A stretch of DNA of 64,000 nucleotides, taken from positions 372,001 to 436,000 of the forward strand of contig NZ_JBGGWA010000006.1 in NCBI RefSeq assembly GCF_041321145.1, written 5' to 3'. Below, piece after piece: positions 1 to 9,353 of this stretch; position 1 is the stretch's first letter, and every line of letters starts with the position of its first letter. Both the position numbers and the translations under genes were made by a program. The notes under the pieces are model-generated. The model ran no database searches and was not told the DNA's origin. It saw only the letters and a program-made list of their open reading frames with translations. The stretch is from Paraburkholderia sp041321145 (lineage in GTDB: Bacteria; Pseudomonadota; Gammaproteobacteria; Burkholderiales; Burkholderiaceae).

Positions 1-28
1 GCCGGGTGCTCGTTCACTCGCCCACGAA

Positions 29-2785
29 TCACTTTTGCCCCTCCGAACGACCGCCGCCCAGCGCCTCGAGCAGTGGCCGCAAGGCATCCAGTTCCGCGCC
101 GAAGCCGCTCCAGTCTCCCGCCTTCAATCGCTCGATCGCACGGTCATAATGTGCAAGCGCCTCGCGGGCACGCGCGTCCGCGGTGCCCTGCGGCGGCGAT
201 AGGAGCGGGGCACTTTCCTTGAAGAGCGCCGCCAGCGCTTCGCCCAGGGTTTCTTTCATCACCACCCGGTCTCCATACGCGGCGATCACCCGCTTCAACT
301 CGGGTAACTGACCCGACGCCGCACGCAGGTAGAGCGGGGAGATGTAGAGGATGGAGTTCTCAATCGGCACGACGAGAAGATGGCCGCGAATGACGCGCGA
401 CCCCATCTGGTTCCACAGCGAAATCTGCTGCGAAATCTCGGTGTTCTGCTGGATGCGCGCCTCGATCTGGAACGGCCCATAGACGAGCTTGTCCTTCGGG
501 AACGAGTAGACGATGAGCTTGCCGTAGTCGGGCGGATCGCAACGCGCGGCGAGCCACGCAATCATGTTGTCGCGCTGGCTGGGCACCATCGGCAGCATCA
601 GGACGAACTCCGCGCTCGGCTCGTCGGGCAGCCGCATGATCATGTAGTAAGGCGTCATCGGCGTGCCGGGACTATTCCCACCATCAATGCCGATCAATTC
701 CCTGGGGAACTGCCACAGATCCTCGCGATTGTAGAAGACCTCCGGCGCATCCATGTGGTAAGCCCGATAAAGCTGCGCCTGGATCAGGAACAGATCTTCG
801 GGGTAGCGGATATGTTGCTGCAGGTCTTGCGGCATCGCCCCGAGAGACTTGAACAGGCTCGGGAAGATGCGCTGGTAAGTCCGCAGGATCGGATCGGCCG
901 GATCGCTGACATAGAAATCGACCGTACCGTTGTAAGCGTCGATCACCACCTTGACTGCGTTACGGATGTAGTTGGCGCCGTCGTCGAAACCCGGTTGGGC
1001 GTAGGGGAACCAGTTGCTCGTCGTATAGGCATCCTGCATCCAGAAAAGGCGCCCGTTGCTTGCGACGAGATAGGGATCATGGTCGAGCCTGAGGAACGGG
1101 GCGATCGTGCGCACCCGGTCCTGAATGTTACGGTGCAGCAGGATGCGGCTAGCGTTCGTGACGTAGTCGGTTAGCAGAATGTTCGGATCGTCGAACTGCC
1201 AGGCGAAGAGGCTACGGCGCGCGGTGCTGCCGATGGCAATACCGTCGCTCCCGCTGTAAGTGGTGTAAACGTTGTCCTTACCTTTGGGGTAGTCGAATTC
1301 GGGGACGCTGCCTTTTACGATGACGTAGCCTTCACCACCTTCACCGAAATACAGACGCGGCTCGCGAATGGCCGGGCCGCCGTGGGCAACGGGGGGAATA
1401 TCCTGCAGATAGAAGGAGGGCAAACCTTCTGTCGATTTTTCGGTGACGGGCGACATCACGACGCCGTTGCCGTGCGTGAACAGGAGGTGCAGGTTCACCC
1501 ATGTCTGGGCGTTCGGGGGAAGCATCGACGGCTCCAGTTCGCGGGCCGACAGCATCACCTGCCGGTAACCGGCGTCAAGCCGGTAGCGGTCGATGTCGAC
1601 GGAGAGAAATTTGTAGTAAGTCCTGATCTCCTGCAACTGCGCGTAGGTATCCATCAGCGGCTGCACATCCCACAGGCGAATGTTGTCGATGGTCGCGCGA
1701 TTGGCCTCGAGCGAGGCGAGATTCAATTCCTGCTCGGCCGGAAACGGCTTTACCGCGATCTGGTTGAGGCCGTAGGCCATTCGCGTCAGCGCGATATTGC
1801 GTTTGATATAGGGCATCTCCAGTTGCAGCTCGCTCGGCTTGACATAGAGGCGTTGGAACAGCGCTGGGTAGATCAGGGCGAACACGAACGACGTGCCGAA
1901 CACCAGTAACACCGAGGCGGCAGGAATGCGATAGTCCAGCCGGCGCATATTGACCCAGGACGCGACGGCTGCGGCACTGGCAATGCCGATGAGCACCCAC
2001 AAGACCGGGAGCTCGACGTGAATCTCGGTGTAGCCGGCGCCGACCACGACGCCGTTATCGCCGTACAGCAGCAAAAAGCGGTCGAGTGCGTAGGACCAGG
2101 CCTTCAGGACGAAGAACGCACCGAGCAGCGCTGAACCATGAGCGGCGGCGGCAGCCGAGAGTCTGCACGGCGGCCGCTCGAACGTGATGTCGCCGCGTAC
2201 CCCGTAGACCACGCCTGCAACGATGGCACTGCAAAACAGCACCTGCAGCAACCAGTTCTTGAACGCAAGATAGGCGGGCAGCGAGAACAGATAGAAGCTG
2301 ATGTCCTGGCCGAAGACAGGATCGCGGTCGCCATAGGGCACCTGATGAAGGAAGCGCAGCGCCAGGTCCCAGTTGGAGATTTCGCCGGCGGCGATGATCA
2401 GCCCCAGGACGACAGCACTGCCGGCAATGCTGGCGCGCCAGGGAATGCGCGGCGCAAGCTGGTCTGCCAGTTCACTGATGAACTCCGGCGTACCTGACAG
2501 ACGGGCCGCTTCCACTTGCCAGCTACCGGGACGCTTCGCGTAACGATGCGCAAGGAACCCCGATGCGGCTATTACGCTCGCCGACGCTGCGAACACGGCG
2601 GCAAAGAGGAGCGCCTTGGCGGAGACAACCGTCCAGAAAACGTCGACATAACCGATTGAAGAAAACCACAGCCAGTCGACCACGACACCGGTGATACGCC
2701 CGACGACGATCAGGCCGACCACGACGACCGCAACCGTGATTGCGGTGCCTTTGAAGTGCATGCGGGAGCCTGGTTGCCAATGCAT
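29..2785 (-). CDS. UPF0182 family large membrane protein
   Basis: A 918-residue protein of the UPF0182 (COG1615) family, whose biochemical function is unknown. Roughly the first 320 residues hold about seven hydrophobic membrane segments (for example near residues 10-30, 55-75, 118-135, 175-195, 210-230, 255-275 and 290-310). A large hydrophilic, probably extracytoplasmic domain follows to the C-terminus. The length fits the family's usual 900-1000 residues, so the gene appears complete. The ATG at 2785 is preceded by a very strong AAAGGAGGGG ribosome site. It is transcribed alone and leftwards. The 292 bases on its right side hold an AT-rich patch near 2925-2945 that may carry its promoter. 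Family assignment is confident; no role is proposed. Confidence 0.9.
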   Translation of the reverse strand: MHWQPGSRMHFKGTAITVAVVVVGLIVVGRITGVVVDWLWFSSIGYVDVFWTVVSAKALLFAAVFAASASVIAASGFLAHRYAKRPGSWQVEAARLSGTPEFISELADQLAPRIPWRASIAGSAVVLGLIIAAGEISNWDLALRFLHQVPYGDRDPVFGQDISFYLFSLPAYLAFKNWLLQVLFCSAIVAGVVYGVRGDITFERPPCRLSAAAAAHGSALLGAFFVLKAWSYALDRFLLLYGDNGVVVGAGYTEIHVELPVLWVLIGIASAAAVASWVNMRRLDYRIPAASVLLVFGTSFVFALIYPALFQRLYVKPSELQLEMPYIKRNIALTRMAYGLNQIAVKPFPAEQELNLASLEANRATIDNIRLWDVQPLMDTYAQLQEIRTYYKFLSVDIDRYRLDAGYRQVMLSARELEPSMLPPNAQTWVNLHLLFTHGNGVVMSPVTEKSTEGLPSFYLQDIPPVAHGGPAIREPRLYFGEGGEGYVIVKGSVPEFDYPKGKDNVYTTYSGSDGIAIGSTARRSLFAWQFDDPNILLTDYVTNASRILLHRNIQDRVRTIAPFLRLDHDPYLVASNGRLFWMQDAYTTSNWFPYAQPGFDDGANYIRNAVKVVIDAYNGTVDFYVSDPADPILRTYQRIFPSLFKSLGAMPQDLQQHIRYPEDLFLIQAQLYRAYHMDAPEVFYNREDLWQFPRELIGIDGGNSPGTPMTPYYMIMRLPDEPSAEFVLMLPMVPSQRDNMIAWLAARCDPPDYGKLIVYSFPKDKLVYGPFQIEARIQQNTEISQQISLWNQMGSRVIRGHLLVVPIENSILYISPLYLRAASGQLPELKRVIAAYGDRVVMKETLGEALAALFKESAPLLSPPQGTADARAREALAHYDRAIERLKAGDWSGFGAELDALRPLLEALGGGRSEGQK

Positions 2786-3077
2786 CGCCCCTCCTTTGCC
2801 GGGACGCCACTCGTGGCTGGCTGCGATCGGGGCTGCTTAAACCGCTGATCTGCCGTGAACCTGGCTGACCGGCTTGTCAATGCGCCCGTCGACGCCCGCG
2901 CGCGGCCAACGCATGATTAGGGTCATATAAATAATTGTAGTCGAACATCGGAATTGCCAGACGGGACATAGCGCGCCATTCCTTAAGCGCACACGACGAC
3001 GATCAAGGTGACATCGCCGTCGTTTTACTTGCCCCATCGTTGATAACGGAATCGATCGCGCAGATCGACAACCGCCG

Positions 3078-3929
3078 CTAGCGTCTCAACTCGGAAAGAA
3101 TCTTCTCCGCCAGAAAATCGCAAGGCGGCCGCTTTGAGCCCGTGCTACGCGCGAGCACCATTTCGAGTGCGGCGATCTCGGGCAAGCCTTGCGCCGGTCC
3201 GAGGAGCACGAAGTGCTTTGGGACGGCACATCGCGCAAGCGGCACGATGGCAAGTCCTGCTTCGGCCATCGACAGCAGGCCGAGCAGGCTCGGACTTTCA
3301 TACGAAGTCCGGTAGGTGATCTTCGCGTGCTCGAGGCTACGAATCGCGTTCTCCCTCGCTACGCTGCCCGGTAGGAAAACAGCGATCGGCAGCGGCCTTT
3401 CCTGCCATATTTCGTGGGCGCTCGGCGCCGCTGCCCATTCCATCGGCTCGAACCGGATGAACTCCCCCGACAAGCCCTTCACACGCGTAGCGCACACGAG
3501 GTCGACGGAACCGTCTTTCACCATCGGCGCAAGCGCAACGCTCGGCAGCCCAACGACCTGAATCTCGACCTTCGGATAGGTCGCGGAAAATTTCTTGAGG
3601 ATCGGTGGCAGGAGCGACGAGGCGTAATCGTCCGGCACGCCGATGCTCACCCGCCCGGTCACATCCGGTCGAACCACGGCAGCCCAAGCCTCGTCGCGCA
3701 ATGCGAGCATGCGGCGAGCGTAGGTCAACAGGACCTCGCCGTCCTGTGTCGGGACGACATTTCTCGGCTTGCGAACGAAAAGCGGCTTGCCAAGCGCGGT
3801 TTCGAGCGTCTTGATCTGCATGCTCACCGCCGATTGCGAGCGATGCACGAGTTCTGCCGCCCGGCTGATGTTGCCGGTGTCGGCGACCGCGACGATCATT
3901 GTCATCACATCCAGATCTAGCGCTTTCAA
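3078..3929 (-). CDS. LysR family transcriptional regulator
   Basis: A 283-residue LysR-type regulator. An N-terminal winged helix-turn-helix (residues about 5-65, with the typical NISRAAELVHRSQSAVS helix region) is followed by a LysR substrate-binding domain to the end. It is divergent from the alpha/beta hydrolase at 4026 across 96 bases, the classic LysR-target arrangement, so that hydrolase is its likely target. The start used is a TTG that gives the family-like MKALDLDV beginning. The first in-frame ATG (3905) would cut into the helix-turn-helix, and no good ribosome site precedes the TTG. A palindromic box abuts the start codon and suggests autoregulation. The effector is unknown. Confidence 0.85.
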   Translation of the reverse strand: MKALDLDVMTMIVAVADTGNISRAAELVHRSQSAVSMQIKTLETALGKPLFVRKPRNVVPTQDGEVLLTYARRMLALRDEAWAAVVRPDVTGRVSIGVPDDYASSLLPPILKKFSATYPKVEIQVVGLPSVALAPMVKDGSVDLVCATRVKGLSGEFIRFEPMEWAAAPSAHEIWQERPLPIAVFLPGSVARENAIRSLEHAKITYRTSYESPSLLGLLSMAEAGLAIVPLARCAVPKHFVLLGPAQGLPEIAALEMVLARSTGSKRPPCDFLAEKILSELRR

Positions 3930-3949
3930 TTTTGCTGGTATCAGAAAAA
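3930..3949. promoter_or_regulatory. Candidate LysR-type operator between regulator and hydrolase
   Basis: A 20-base interrupted palindrome (TTTT-G-CTG-GTAT-CAG-A-AAAA) with symmetric arms lies in the 96-base divergent gap, directly against the LysR start. LysR proteins typically bind T-N11-A palindromes in such gaps. The assignment to this regulator is inferred from position only. Confidence 0.45.
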
Positions 3950-4025
3950 TAGATGGGTTTGATCAATATTACGCGATTTTCCAAGTCAACGACATCGGGC
4001 ATAGTGGCCGCAAAGGAGCCAGTCA

Positions 4026-4877
4026 ATGAACGCCCGAACCGACCTCTCAGTGCTCGCCGTACCCGACATGTCATTTGCGACCATTGCATCTGGCATTTGC
4101 CTGCCGTACATCGAGTGCGGAGAAGGTGAGCCGCTGTTATTCGTGCACGGGTCGCTTTGCGACTATCGCTACTGGAGCGCGCAGACTGCAACGCTGTCAC
4201 AGCATTTCCGCTGCATCTCGGTGAGCCTGAGCCACTACTGGCCGGCGAGCGAGGCGTGCATCCAGGGCGAGTTCGGCTGGCAGACGCACGTCTCGGAACT
4301 GGCCGAGTTCGTCGAGGCGATCGACCTTGGGCCCGTGCATCTGGTGGGGCATTCGCGCGGCGGCTGTGTGGCGTTTCATGTCGCCCGCGAACATCCCCGG
4401 CTCGTGAAGACATTGACGCTTGCCGACCCGGGCGGGCCGCTGCAGATGGACGGGATGCCGGACACGTCGCTGGCCGCCGGGACCAATGTGCTGCGAGCGC
4501 GCGTCGCTGAACTCATTGAAAGCGAGCAGATCGACGCGGGCCTGGAGCTTTTTGTCGACTCGGTGAGCGTGCCCGGATCATGGCGCAAGAGTCCGGCAGC
4601 ATTTCGCACAATGGCAATCGACAACGCGGGCACGCTGCCCAAGCAGTTCCGCGATCCGTTGCCTGCCTATTCCCATGAAACGGCACGCGACGTGAAATGC
4701 AGGACGCTGCTCATTGAAGGGCAAAGGAGTCCTCGCATGTTTCGGAACAATGTCGAAAAGCTCGCGGAGTGGATCCTCTATGCCGAGCGGCAGACCATCG
4801 CCGGTGCGTCGCACGGGATGAATGTGTCGAATGCAGGTGCTTTCAACCGGCTCGTGCATGCCTTCGCAAGTTTCTAA
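4026..4877 (+). CDS. Alpha/beta hydrolase
   Basis: A 283-residue alpha/beta-hydrolase-fold enzyme. The oxyanion-hole HGS motif is at residues 41-43. The nucleophile elbow GHSRGG puts the catalytic serine at about residue 110, and the C-terminal GASHG supplies the histidine at about 263. It resembles haloperoxidase or ester-hydrolase relatives of aromatic catabolism, but the substrate cannot be read from sequence. The ATG at 4026 has an AAAGGAG ribosome site. It sits alone, divergent from the LysR gene at 3078-3929, which probably controls it. No signal peptide is evident, so it should be cytoplasmic. Confidence 0.85.
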   Translation: MNARTDLSVLAVPDMSFATIASGICLPYIECGEGEPLLFVHGSLCDYRYWSAQTATLSQHFRCISVSLSHYWPASEACIQGEFGWQTHVSELAEFVEAIDLGPVHLVGHSRGGCVAFHVAREHPRLVKTLTLADPGGPLQMDGMPDTSLAAGTNVLRARVAELIESEQIDAGLELFVDSVSVPGSWRKSPAAFRTMAIDNAGTLPKQFRDPLPAYSHETARDVKCRTLLIEGQRSPRMFRNNVEKLAEWILYAERQTIAGASHGMNVSNAGAFNRLVHAFASF

Positions 4878-5043
4878 CCCGTTCAATTCTCCGACGCCGC
4901 AAATGACTGCAACGGAGCCATGCCCGGTCATTCCGTAGCGCCGGACGACTGTCTCTTCGTGGCCGGTTTGCGCCTAAGTGATCCCCTCGAATCGTTACAA
5001 TGCTGCAGATGAGTCCCCTCCTCAACTGCATCGAGTGCGAGAC

Positions 5044-5748
5044 ATGCTGACCTCCCATTTCTGGAGCGGCGACGCCATGCGCAGTCGAGGCGTGAGCGAC
5101 ATCGTGCTATCAGGCACGGTCGACGTGCCTGTGCCCCCGGCACGTCTGCTCGCGGATTGGGAAAGGGAAACGTCGTCGCGCATGGTCCTTGAGGCCGGTG
5201 ACGTCGAGGTCATGCCTTTGGCGCGAGCGCGGGCACGCTGGCCGGACTACACGCGCTGCGTGCAGGCAGTGTCCGATTGGACGAACGCGCTTGGATTGCC
5301 CGCGGTGCTTGCCTTCAGTGACGTAGCGCTCATGGCCTGCCGCGGCGCGAAGTACCACCATGACGGTGCGCAATATGGCGGTGCGGCCTTTTGCAATCTC
5401 TTCCTGAGCGAGGACAGGGGACTGGACCTGCATTTTCCCTCGTTGGACCATCGCATCCCTCTGACCCGCGGAACGGTTGTGATATTCGACACTGGCCAGC
5501 CTCATGGCGTGATTCAGCGCGGCGCCAGCGGATTTAATGCGGCCGACTTCGCGCCGGACCAGGATTGCATCCAGATATTCCTGACGTGGGAGCTTCCTAT
5601 CGAAGATGCTCATGTTGGGCACGCACTTAAGGTCGCCTTCGACATCGCCCCCGCAACCTCGTTGCAACTGGCTGAAGAGCAAGTCTTGCTGAACGGCGAA
5701 CCGGTCATTGTGTGCCCGGATTCCGGTCGTTGGTGCCGGGCCGACTAA
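5044..5748 (+). CDS. Putative 2-oxoglutarate/Fe(II)-dependent oxygenase-like protein
   Basis: A protein of about 234 residues with a jelly-roll oxygenase pattern. An H-x-D iron-ligand motif (KYHHDGAQYGG) comes first. About 50 residues later there is a stretch ending GTVVIFDTGQPHGV, where the second histidine would complete the iron triad. An RG dipeptide soon after could bind 2-oxoglutarate. This resembles small prolyl-hydroxylase-like proteins. The ATG at 5044 is preferred because recognisable similarity begins soon after it; a GTG at 4978 in the same frame would add 22 residues. No operon partner: the next gene, kup, is about 230 bases away. Substrate unknown; family call moderate. Confidence 0.6.
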   Translation: MLTSHFWSGDAMRSRGVSDIVLSGTVDVPVPPARLLADWERETSSRMVLEAGDVEVMPLARARARWPDYTRCVQAVSDWTNALGLPAVLAFSDVALMACRGAKYHHDGAQYGGAAFCNLFLSEDRGLDLHFPSLDHRIPLTRGTVVIFDTGQPHGVIQRGASGFNAADFAPDQDCIQIFLTWELPIEDAHVGHALKVAFDIAPATSLQLAEEQVLLNGEPVIVCPDSGRWCRAD

Positions 5749-5854
5749 TCGTCCGCTGGATAGCGACTCGGCGTGCGTTCGCGTATCAACGTGGCTGTCA
5801 CATCGACCCTGCTTTTCCACGGTTGCTTCCCTATACTTTGAACAATCAAGGCAG

Positions 5855-5886
5855 CAAGCCAATTATCTGATCATTGATTCGGCTTG
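5855..5886. repeat. Interrupted inverted repeat upstream of kup
   Basis: CAAGCC and GGCTTG arms flank a TGATCA core over 32 bases, about 95 bases before the kup start. It could be an operator or a leader hairpin. No regulator can be assigned, and it has no T-tract to act as a terminator. Confidence 0.3.
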
Positions 5887-5980
5887 AAGATCGATTGCGC
5901 GAACACGCGCCGATCTGTTCCACGCGATGCGGCAGCACATCGAGCGCGTCGCGGTGCAGGAGCGCCAACTGGAGCGAGAC

Positions 5981-7906
5981 ATGAGCCTGACAGCACCTGC
6001 CGCGTCCGAGGGCGGCCGTCCCGGCGAGCACGCGCATCGCCGGCCGGCGTTGCACGTGCTCGCGCTTGCGGCTCTGGGTGTCGTGTATGGCGACATCGGC
6101 ACCAGCCCGCTGTATACGCTGCAGACGGTGTTCGACCCGCTCAATGGGCTGCCCCTGAATGCGCTGAATGTCGTCGGCATCGTATCGTTGATCGTCTGGT
6201 CGCTGACCGTCGTCGTCTCGCTCAAATATGTCGCGCTGATTCTGCGCGCAAACAATCACGGCGAGGGCGGCATCATGGCGCTGCTGGCGCTCGCTGCCTC
6301 ATCGGTGACGGCCCGGCCGCGGCTGCGCCGTACGCTGCTGGGCGTCGGCATCATGGGGGCTGCGCTCTTCTACGGCGACAGCGTGATCACGCCGGCGATC
6401 TCGGTGTTGAGCGCGGTCGAAGGTCTGGAGGTCGCCGCGCCGTTTCTGAAGACGTGCGTGATACCCGTAACGCTGGTTGCGCTCGTCACGCTGTTCCTGA
6501 TGCAAAAGCGCGGGACAGCCGGCATCGGCAAGATTTTCGGACCGGTGATGGTGCTCTGGTTCATCGTGCTCGCCGTGATGGGCGTCATCAACATGGCGAA
6601 GGCGCCTGCAATACTGGTGGCGCTCAATCCATTTGCCGGCCTCGCGTTCTGCCTGCACCACCGGTGGCTGGCCTTCGTTGCCCTGGGTGCGGTCGTGCTG
6701 TCGCTGACGGGCGCCGAAGCGCTCTATGCCGACATGGGTCATTTCGGCGCGAAGCCGATCCGGCTCACGTGGTTCGGCATGGTCTTCCCTGCGCTTGCGT
6801 TGAACTACCTGGGGCAGGGCGCGTTGCTGCTGGCCGAGCCAGGCGCCATCCAGAATCCGTTCTACCGGATGTTCCCTCAATGGACGCTGTATCCGATGAT
6901 CGTGCTGTCGACGATCGCGACCGTCATTGCCTCCCAGGCCGTCATCTCGGGCACGTATTCGATGACCAAGCAGGCGATGCAACTCGGCTTCCTGCCGCGG
7001 ATGAATGTCATCTACACGTCGGAAAGAGAAATGGGGCAGATCTACGTGCCAGGCATCAACTGGACGTTGCTGGCTGCCGTCGTGGCCGCGGTACTCGGCT
7101 TTGGCTCTTCGACCGCGCTCGGTTCCGCATACGGTATCGCCGTGACCGGCACGATGTTGATCACGACGATTCTGACGTTCTTCGTCGTGCGCTATGCGTG
7201 GCATTACAACTGGTGGCTGTGTGTCTTTGCAACGGTGTTTTTCTTCGTCATCGACGCGACGTTCTTCTCCGCCAATCTGCTGAAACTGATGCAGGGCGGC
7301 TGGTTCCCGCTGCTCATCGGCCTGATCATCTACACGATCATGGCAACATGGGGACGCGGCTGGGAACTGATGCGCGCCGAAGCGAGCGTGAGGGCCGGAA
7401 CGACACCGCTCAAGCCATTTCTCGCGACGTTGCTGGCGCGCTCGCCGACGCGGGTCGGCGGTACGGCGATCTTCCTCTCGGCTGATCCCGATGGCGTGCC
7501 GCACTCGCTGATAAACAATCTGATGCACAACCGCGTGCTACACGACCGTGTCGTCTTCCTGACGGTGAACAATGAGGAGATACCGTGGGTGTCGGCGAAC
7601 GAGCGGGTGACCGTGCATCGGCTCGACTCGGGCTGCTACCAGATCACGATCACGTATGGCTTCATGGACGAGGTCGATCTGCCGCGTGCACTGGAGGTAT
7701 GCAAGGCCTCGGGCCTCACCTTCGAGCCCACGGAAACGTCTTATTTCCTCAGCCGCGCCACCGTGGTGCCGACGCGCGACAAGGGCATGGCCATGTGGCG
7801 CGAGCGGCTGTTCGCGGTCATGCTGCACAACGTGGGCAACGTCGCGGCTTATCTGAAGCTGCCGGCCAATCGGGTGATCGAGGTGGGTACACGCGTGGAA
7901 ATCTGA
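5981..7906 (+). CDS. kup: Low-affinity potassium transport system protein Kup
   Basis: A KUP/HAK/KT family potassium uptake protein of about 641 residues, probably a proton-coupled K+ importer in the inner membrane. It carries the family hallmark GVVYGDIGTSPLYTLQ near residue 35 and about twelve hydrophobic segments through residue 460. A soluble C-terminal domain follows (residues about 470-641). The ATG at 5981 follows a GGAGCG ribosome site, and the family similarity starts just after it. An upstream in-frame ATG at 5927 would add 18 non-conserved residues. Stand-alone gene; length and motifs indicate an intact copy. Confidence 0.95.
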   Translation: MSLTAPAASEGGRPGEHAHRRPALHVLALAALGVVYGDIGTSPLYTLQTVFDPLNGLPLNALNVVGIVSLIVWSLTVVVSLKYVALILRANNHGEGGIMALLALAASSVTARPRLRRTLLGVGIMGAALFYGDSVITPAISVLSAVEGLEVAAPFLKTCVIPVTLVALVTLFLMQKRGTAGIGKIFGPVMVLWFIVLAVMGVINMAKAPAILVALNPFAGLAFCLHHRWLAFVALGAVVLSLTGAEALYADMGHFGAKPIRLTWFGMVFPALALNYLGQGALLLAEPGAIQNPFYRMFPQWTLYPMIVLSTIATVIASQAVISGTYSMTKQAMQLGFLPRMNVIYTSEREMGQIYVPGINWTLLAAVVAAVLGFGSSTALGSAYGIAVTGTMLITTILTFFVVRYAWHYNWWLCVFATVFFFVIDATFFSANLLKLMQGGWFPLLIGLIIYTIMATWGRGWELMRAEASVRAGTTPLKPFLATLLARSPTRVGGTAIFLSADPDGVPHSLINNLMHNRVLHDRVVFLTVNNEEIPWVSANERVTVHRLDSGCYQITITYGFMDEVDLPRALEVCKASGLTFEPTETSYFLSRATVVPTRDKGMAMWRERLFAVMLHNVGNVAAYLKLPANRVIEVGTRVEI

Positions 7907-8009
7907 CGCACCATCTTTCCCTGCCCCAGCTGTCTGGATGCCGGGATGGTAGTGAAACGGACGAACATGTCACCGACTGCCAGTTCAATGGCACGCTCGC
8001 GAGGTCAGA

Positions 8010-9200
8010 TCACCCTTTCGTTCCCGGCACCCTTACCCACCCCTCCATCAACACTCTCGCACTACGGCTCATCATCGCCTTGGTCACCGTCCACTCCCCG
8101 CCATCCTCCCGAGCCTGCGCCCCCACCCGCAAAGTCCCCGACGGATGCCCGAATCGCACCGCATCCCGCGCGCCACCACCAGCCGCAAGGTTGACCAACG
8201 TCCCCGAAATCGCAGCCGCCGTCCCGATCGCAACCGCGGCCGTTCCCATCATCGCGTGATGCAGCTTGCCCATCGACATCGCCCGCACCAGCAGATCGAC
8301 GTCGCCCGCGGCAACACGCTTGCCGCTCGAAGCAACGTAATCAGCAGGCTTCGCGACGAACGCGACCTTCGGCGTGTGCTGCCGCGTCGCGATCTCATCG
8401 ATATTTTTGATGAGCCCCATACGCACCGCACCATGCGCGCGAATGGTCTCGAACATCGTCAGCGCCTTCTCGTCGCTATTGATGGCGTCCTGTAGTTCGG
8501 TGCCCTTATAGCCGATCGCTTCCGCATCCACGAAGATGGTCGGGATACCGGCATTGATCATTGTGGCCTTGAGCGTGCCGACACCGGGCACGTCGAGATC
8601 GTCGACCAGGTTCCCAGTCGGGAACATCGCGCCGCCTGCACCCTCTTCCTCAGCGGCGGGGTCCATGAATTCGAGTTGCACCTCCGCAGCGGGAAACGTC
8701 ACGCCGTCGAGCTCGAAGTCGCCGGTTTCCTGCACCGCGCCATCGGTAATCGGCACATGCCCGATGATCGTCTTGCCGATATTCGCCTGCCAGATACGCA
8801 CCATAGCCACACCGTTCCGCGGAATCCGGCTCGCATCAACAAGCCCGGCGCTAATCGCAAACGGTCCCACCGCAGCAGAAAGATTGCCGCAGTTGCCACT
8901 CCAATCGACAAACGCCTTATCGATAGAAACCTGCCCGAACAGATAATCCACATCATGATCGGGCCTGCTGCTCTTCGCGATGATGACCGTCTTGCTCGTG
9001 CTCGAAGTCGCGCCGCCCATACCGTCGATCTGTTTGCCGTACGGGTCGGGACTGCCGATCACGCGCATCAGTAGCGCATCGCGTGCGGCGCCCGGCACCT
9101 GGGCCGCTTCCGGCAAATCCTGCAATCTGAAGAACACGCCCTTGCTGGTGCCGCCGCGCATGTACGTCGCCGGAATCTTGATCTGAGGTGTGTGGGCCAT
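8010..9200 (-). CDS. prpF: 2-methylaconitate cis-trans isomerase PrpF
   Basis: A 396-residue PrpF family protein. PrpF isomerises 2-methylaconitate so that the AcnD route of the methylcitrate cycle can proceed. The N-terminal ATYMRGGTSKGVFF stretch is the family signature, and the diaminopimelate-epimerase-like fold has its usual length. The ATG at 9200 gives the family-like MAHTPQIKIPATY start; the open frame continues upstream to 9293 without similarity. It lies 153 bases downstream of acnD on the same strand and is probably the last gene of the prpC-acnD-prpF unit. PrpF relatives include 4-oxalomesaconate tautomerase GalD, but the acnD neighbour decides for prpF. Confidence 0.93.
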   Translation of the reverse strand: MAHTPQIKIPATYMRGGTSKGVFFRLQDLPEAAQVPGAARDALLMRVIGSPDPYGKQIDGMGGATSSTSKTVIIAKSSRPDHDVDYLFGQVSIDKAFVDWSGNCGNLSAAVGPFAISAGLVDASRIPRNGVAMVRIWQANIGKTIIGHVPITDGAVQETGDFELDGVTFPAAEVQLEFMDPAAEEEGAGGAMFPTGNLVDDLDVPGVGTLKATMINAGIPTIFVDAEAIGYKGTELQDAINSDEKALTMFETIRAHGAVRMGLIKNIDEIATRQHTPKVAFVAKPADYVASSGKRVAAGDVDLLVRAMSMGKLHHAMMGTAAVAIGTAAAISGTLVNLAAGGGARDAVRFGHPSGTLRVGAQAREDGGEWTVTKAMMSRSARVLMEGWVRVPGTKG

Positions 9201-9353
9201 GAATGTAGTGTCCTGATGAGGGCGGGCGGAATGGCGTAGCACGCTGCACCATTCCGCCCAAATCCGCGTTACGTTCGCCGCTGAACCGGCCAAGCCGACT
9301 AAATCGACAAAGACAATTCAAGCGGCAGAATCGACTTGAGAGGCGTGAAAACC

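Noticed and set aside
5884..7485. A 533-codon frame overlapping kup on the same strand
   Set aside because: Arg/Ala/Asp-rich frame-shifted reading of kup, whose own frame matches the KUP family throughout.
8010..9200. PrpF-family gene as 4-oxalomesaconate tautomerase GalD for the LigJ-LigK unit
   Set aside because: It is 45 kb from that unit and directly follows acnD, so the 2-methylaconitate isomerase role is far more likely.
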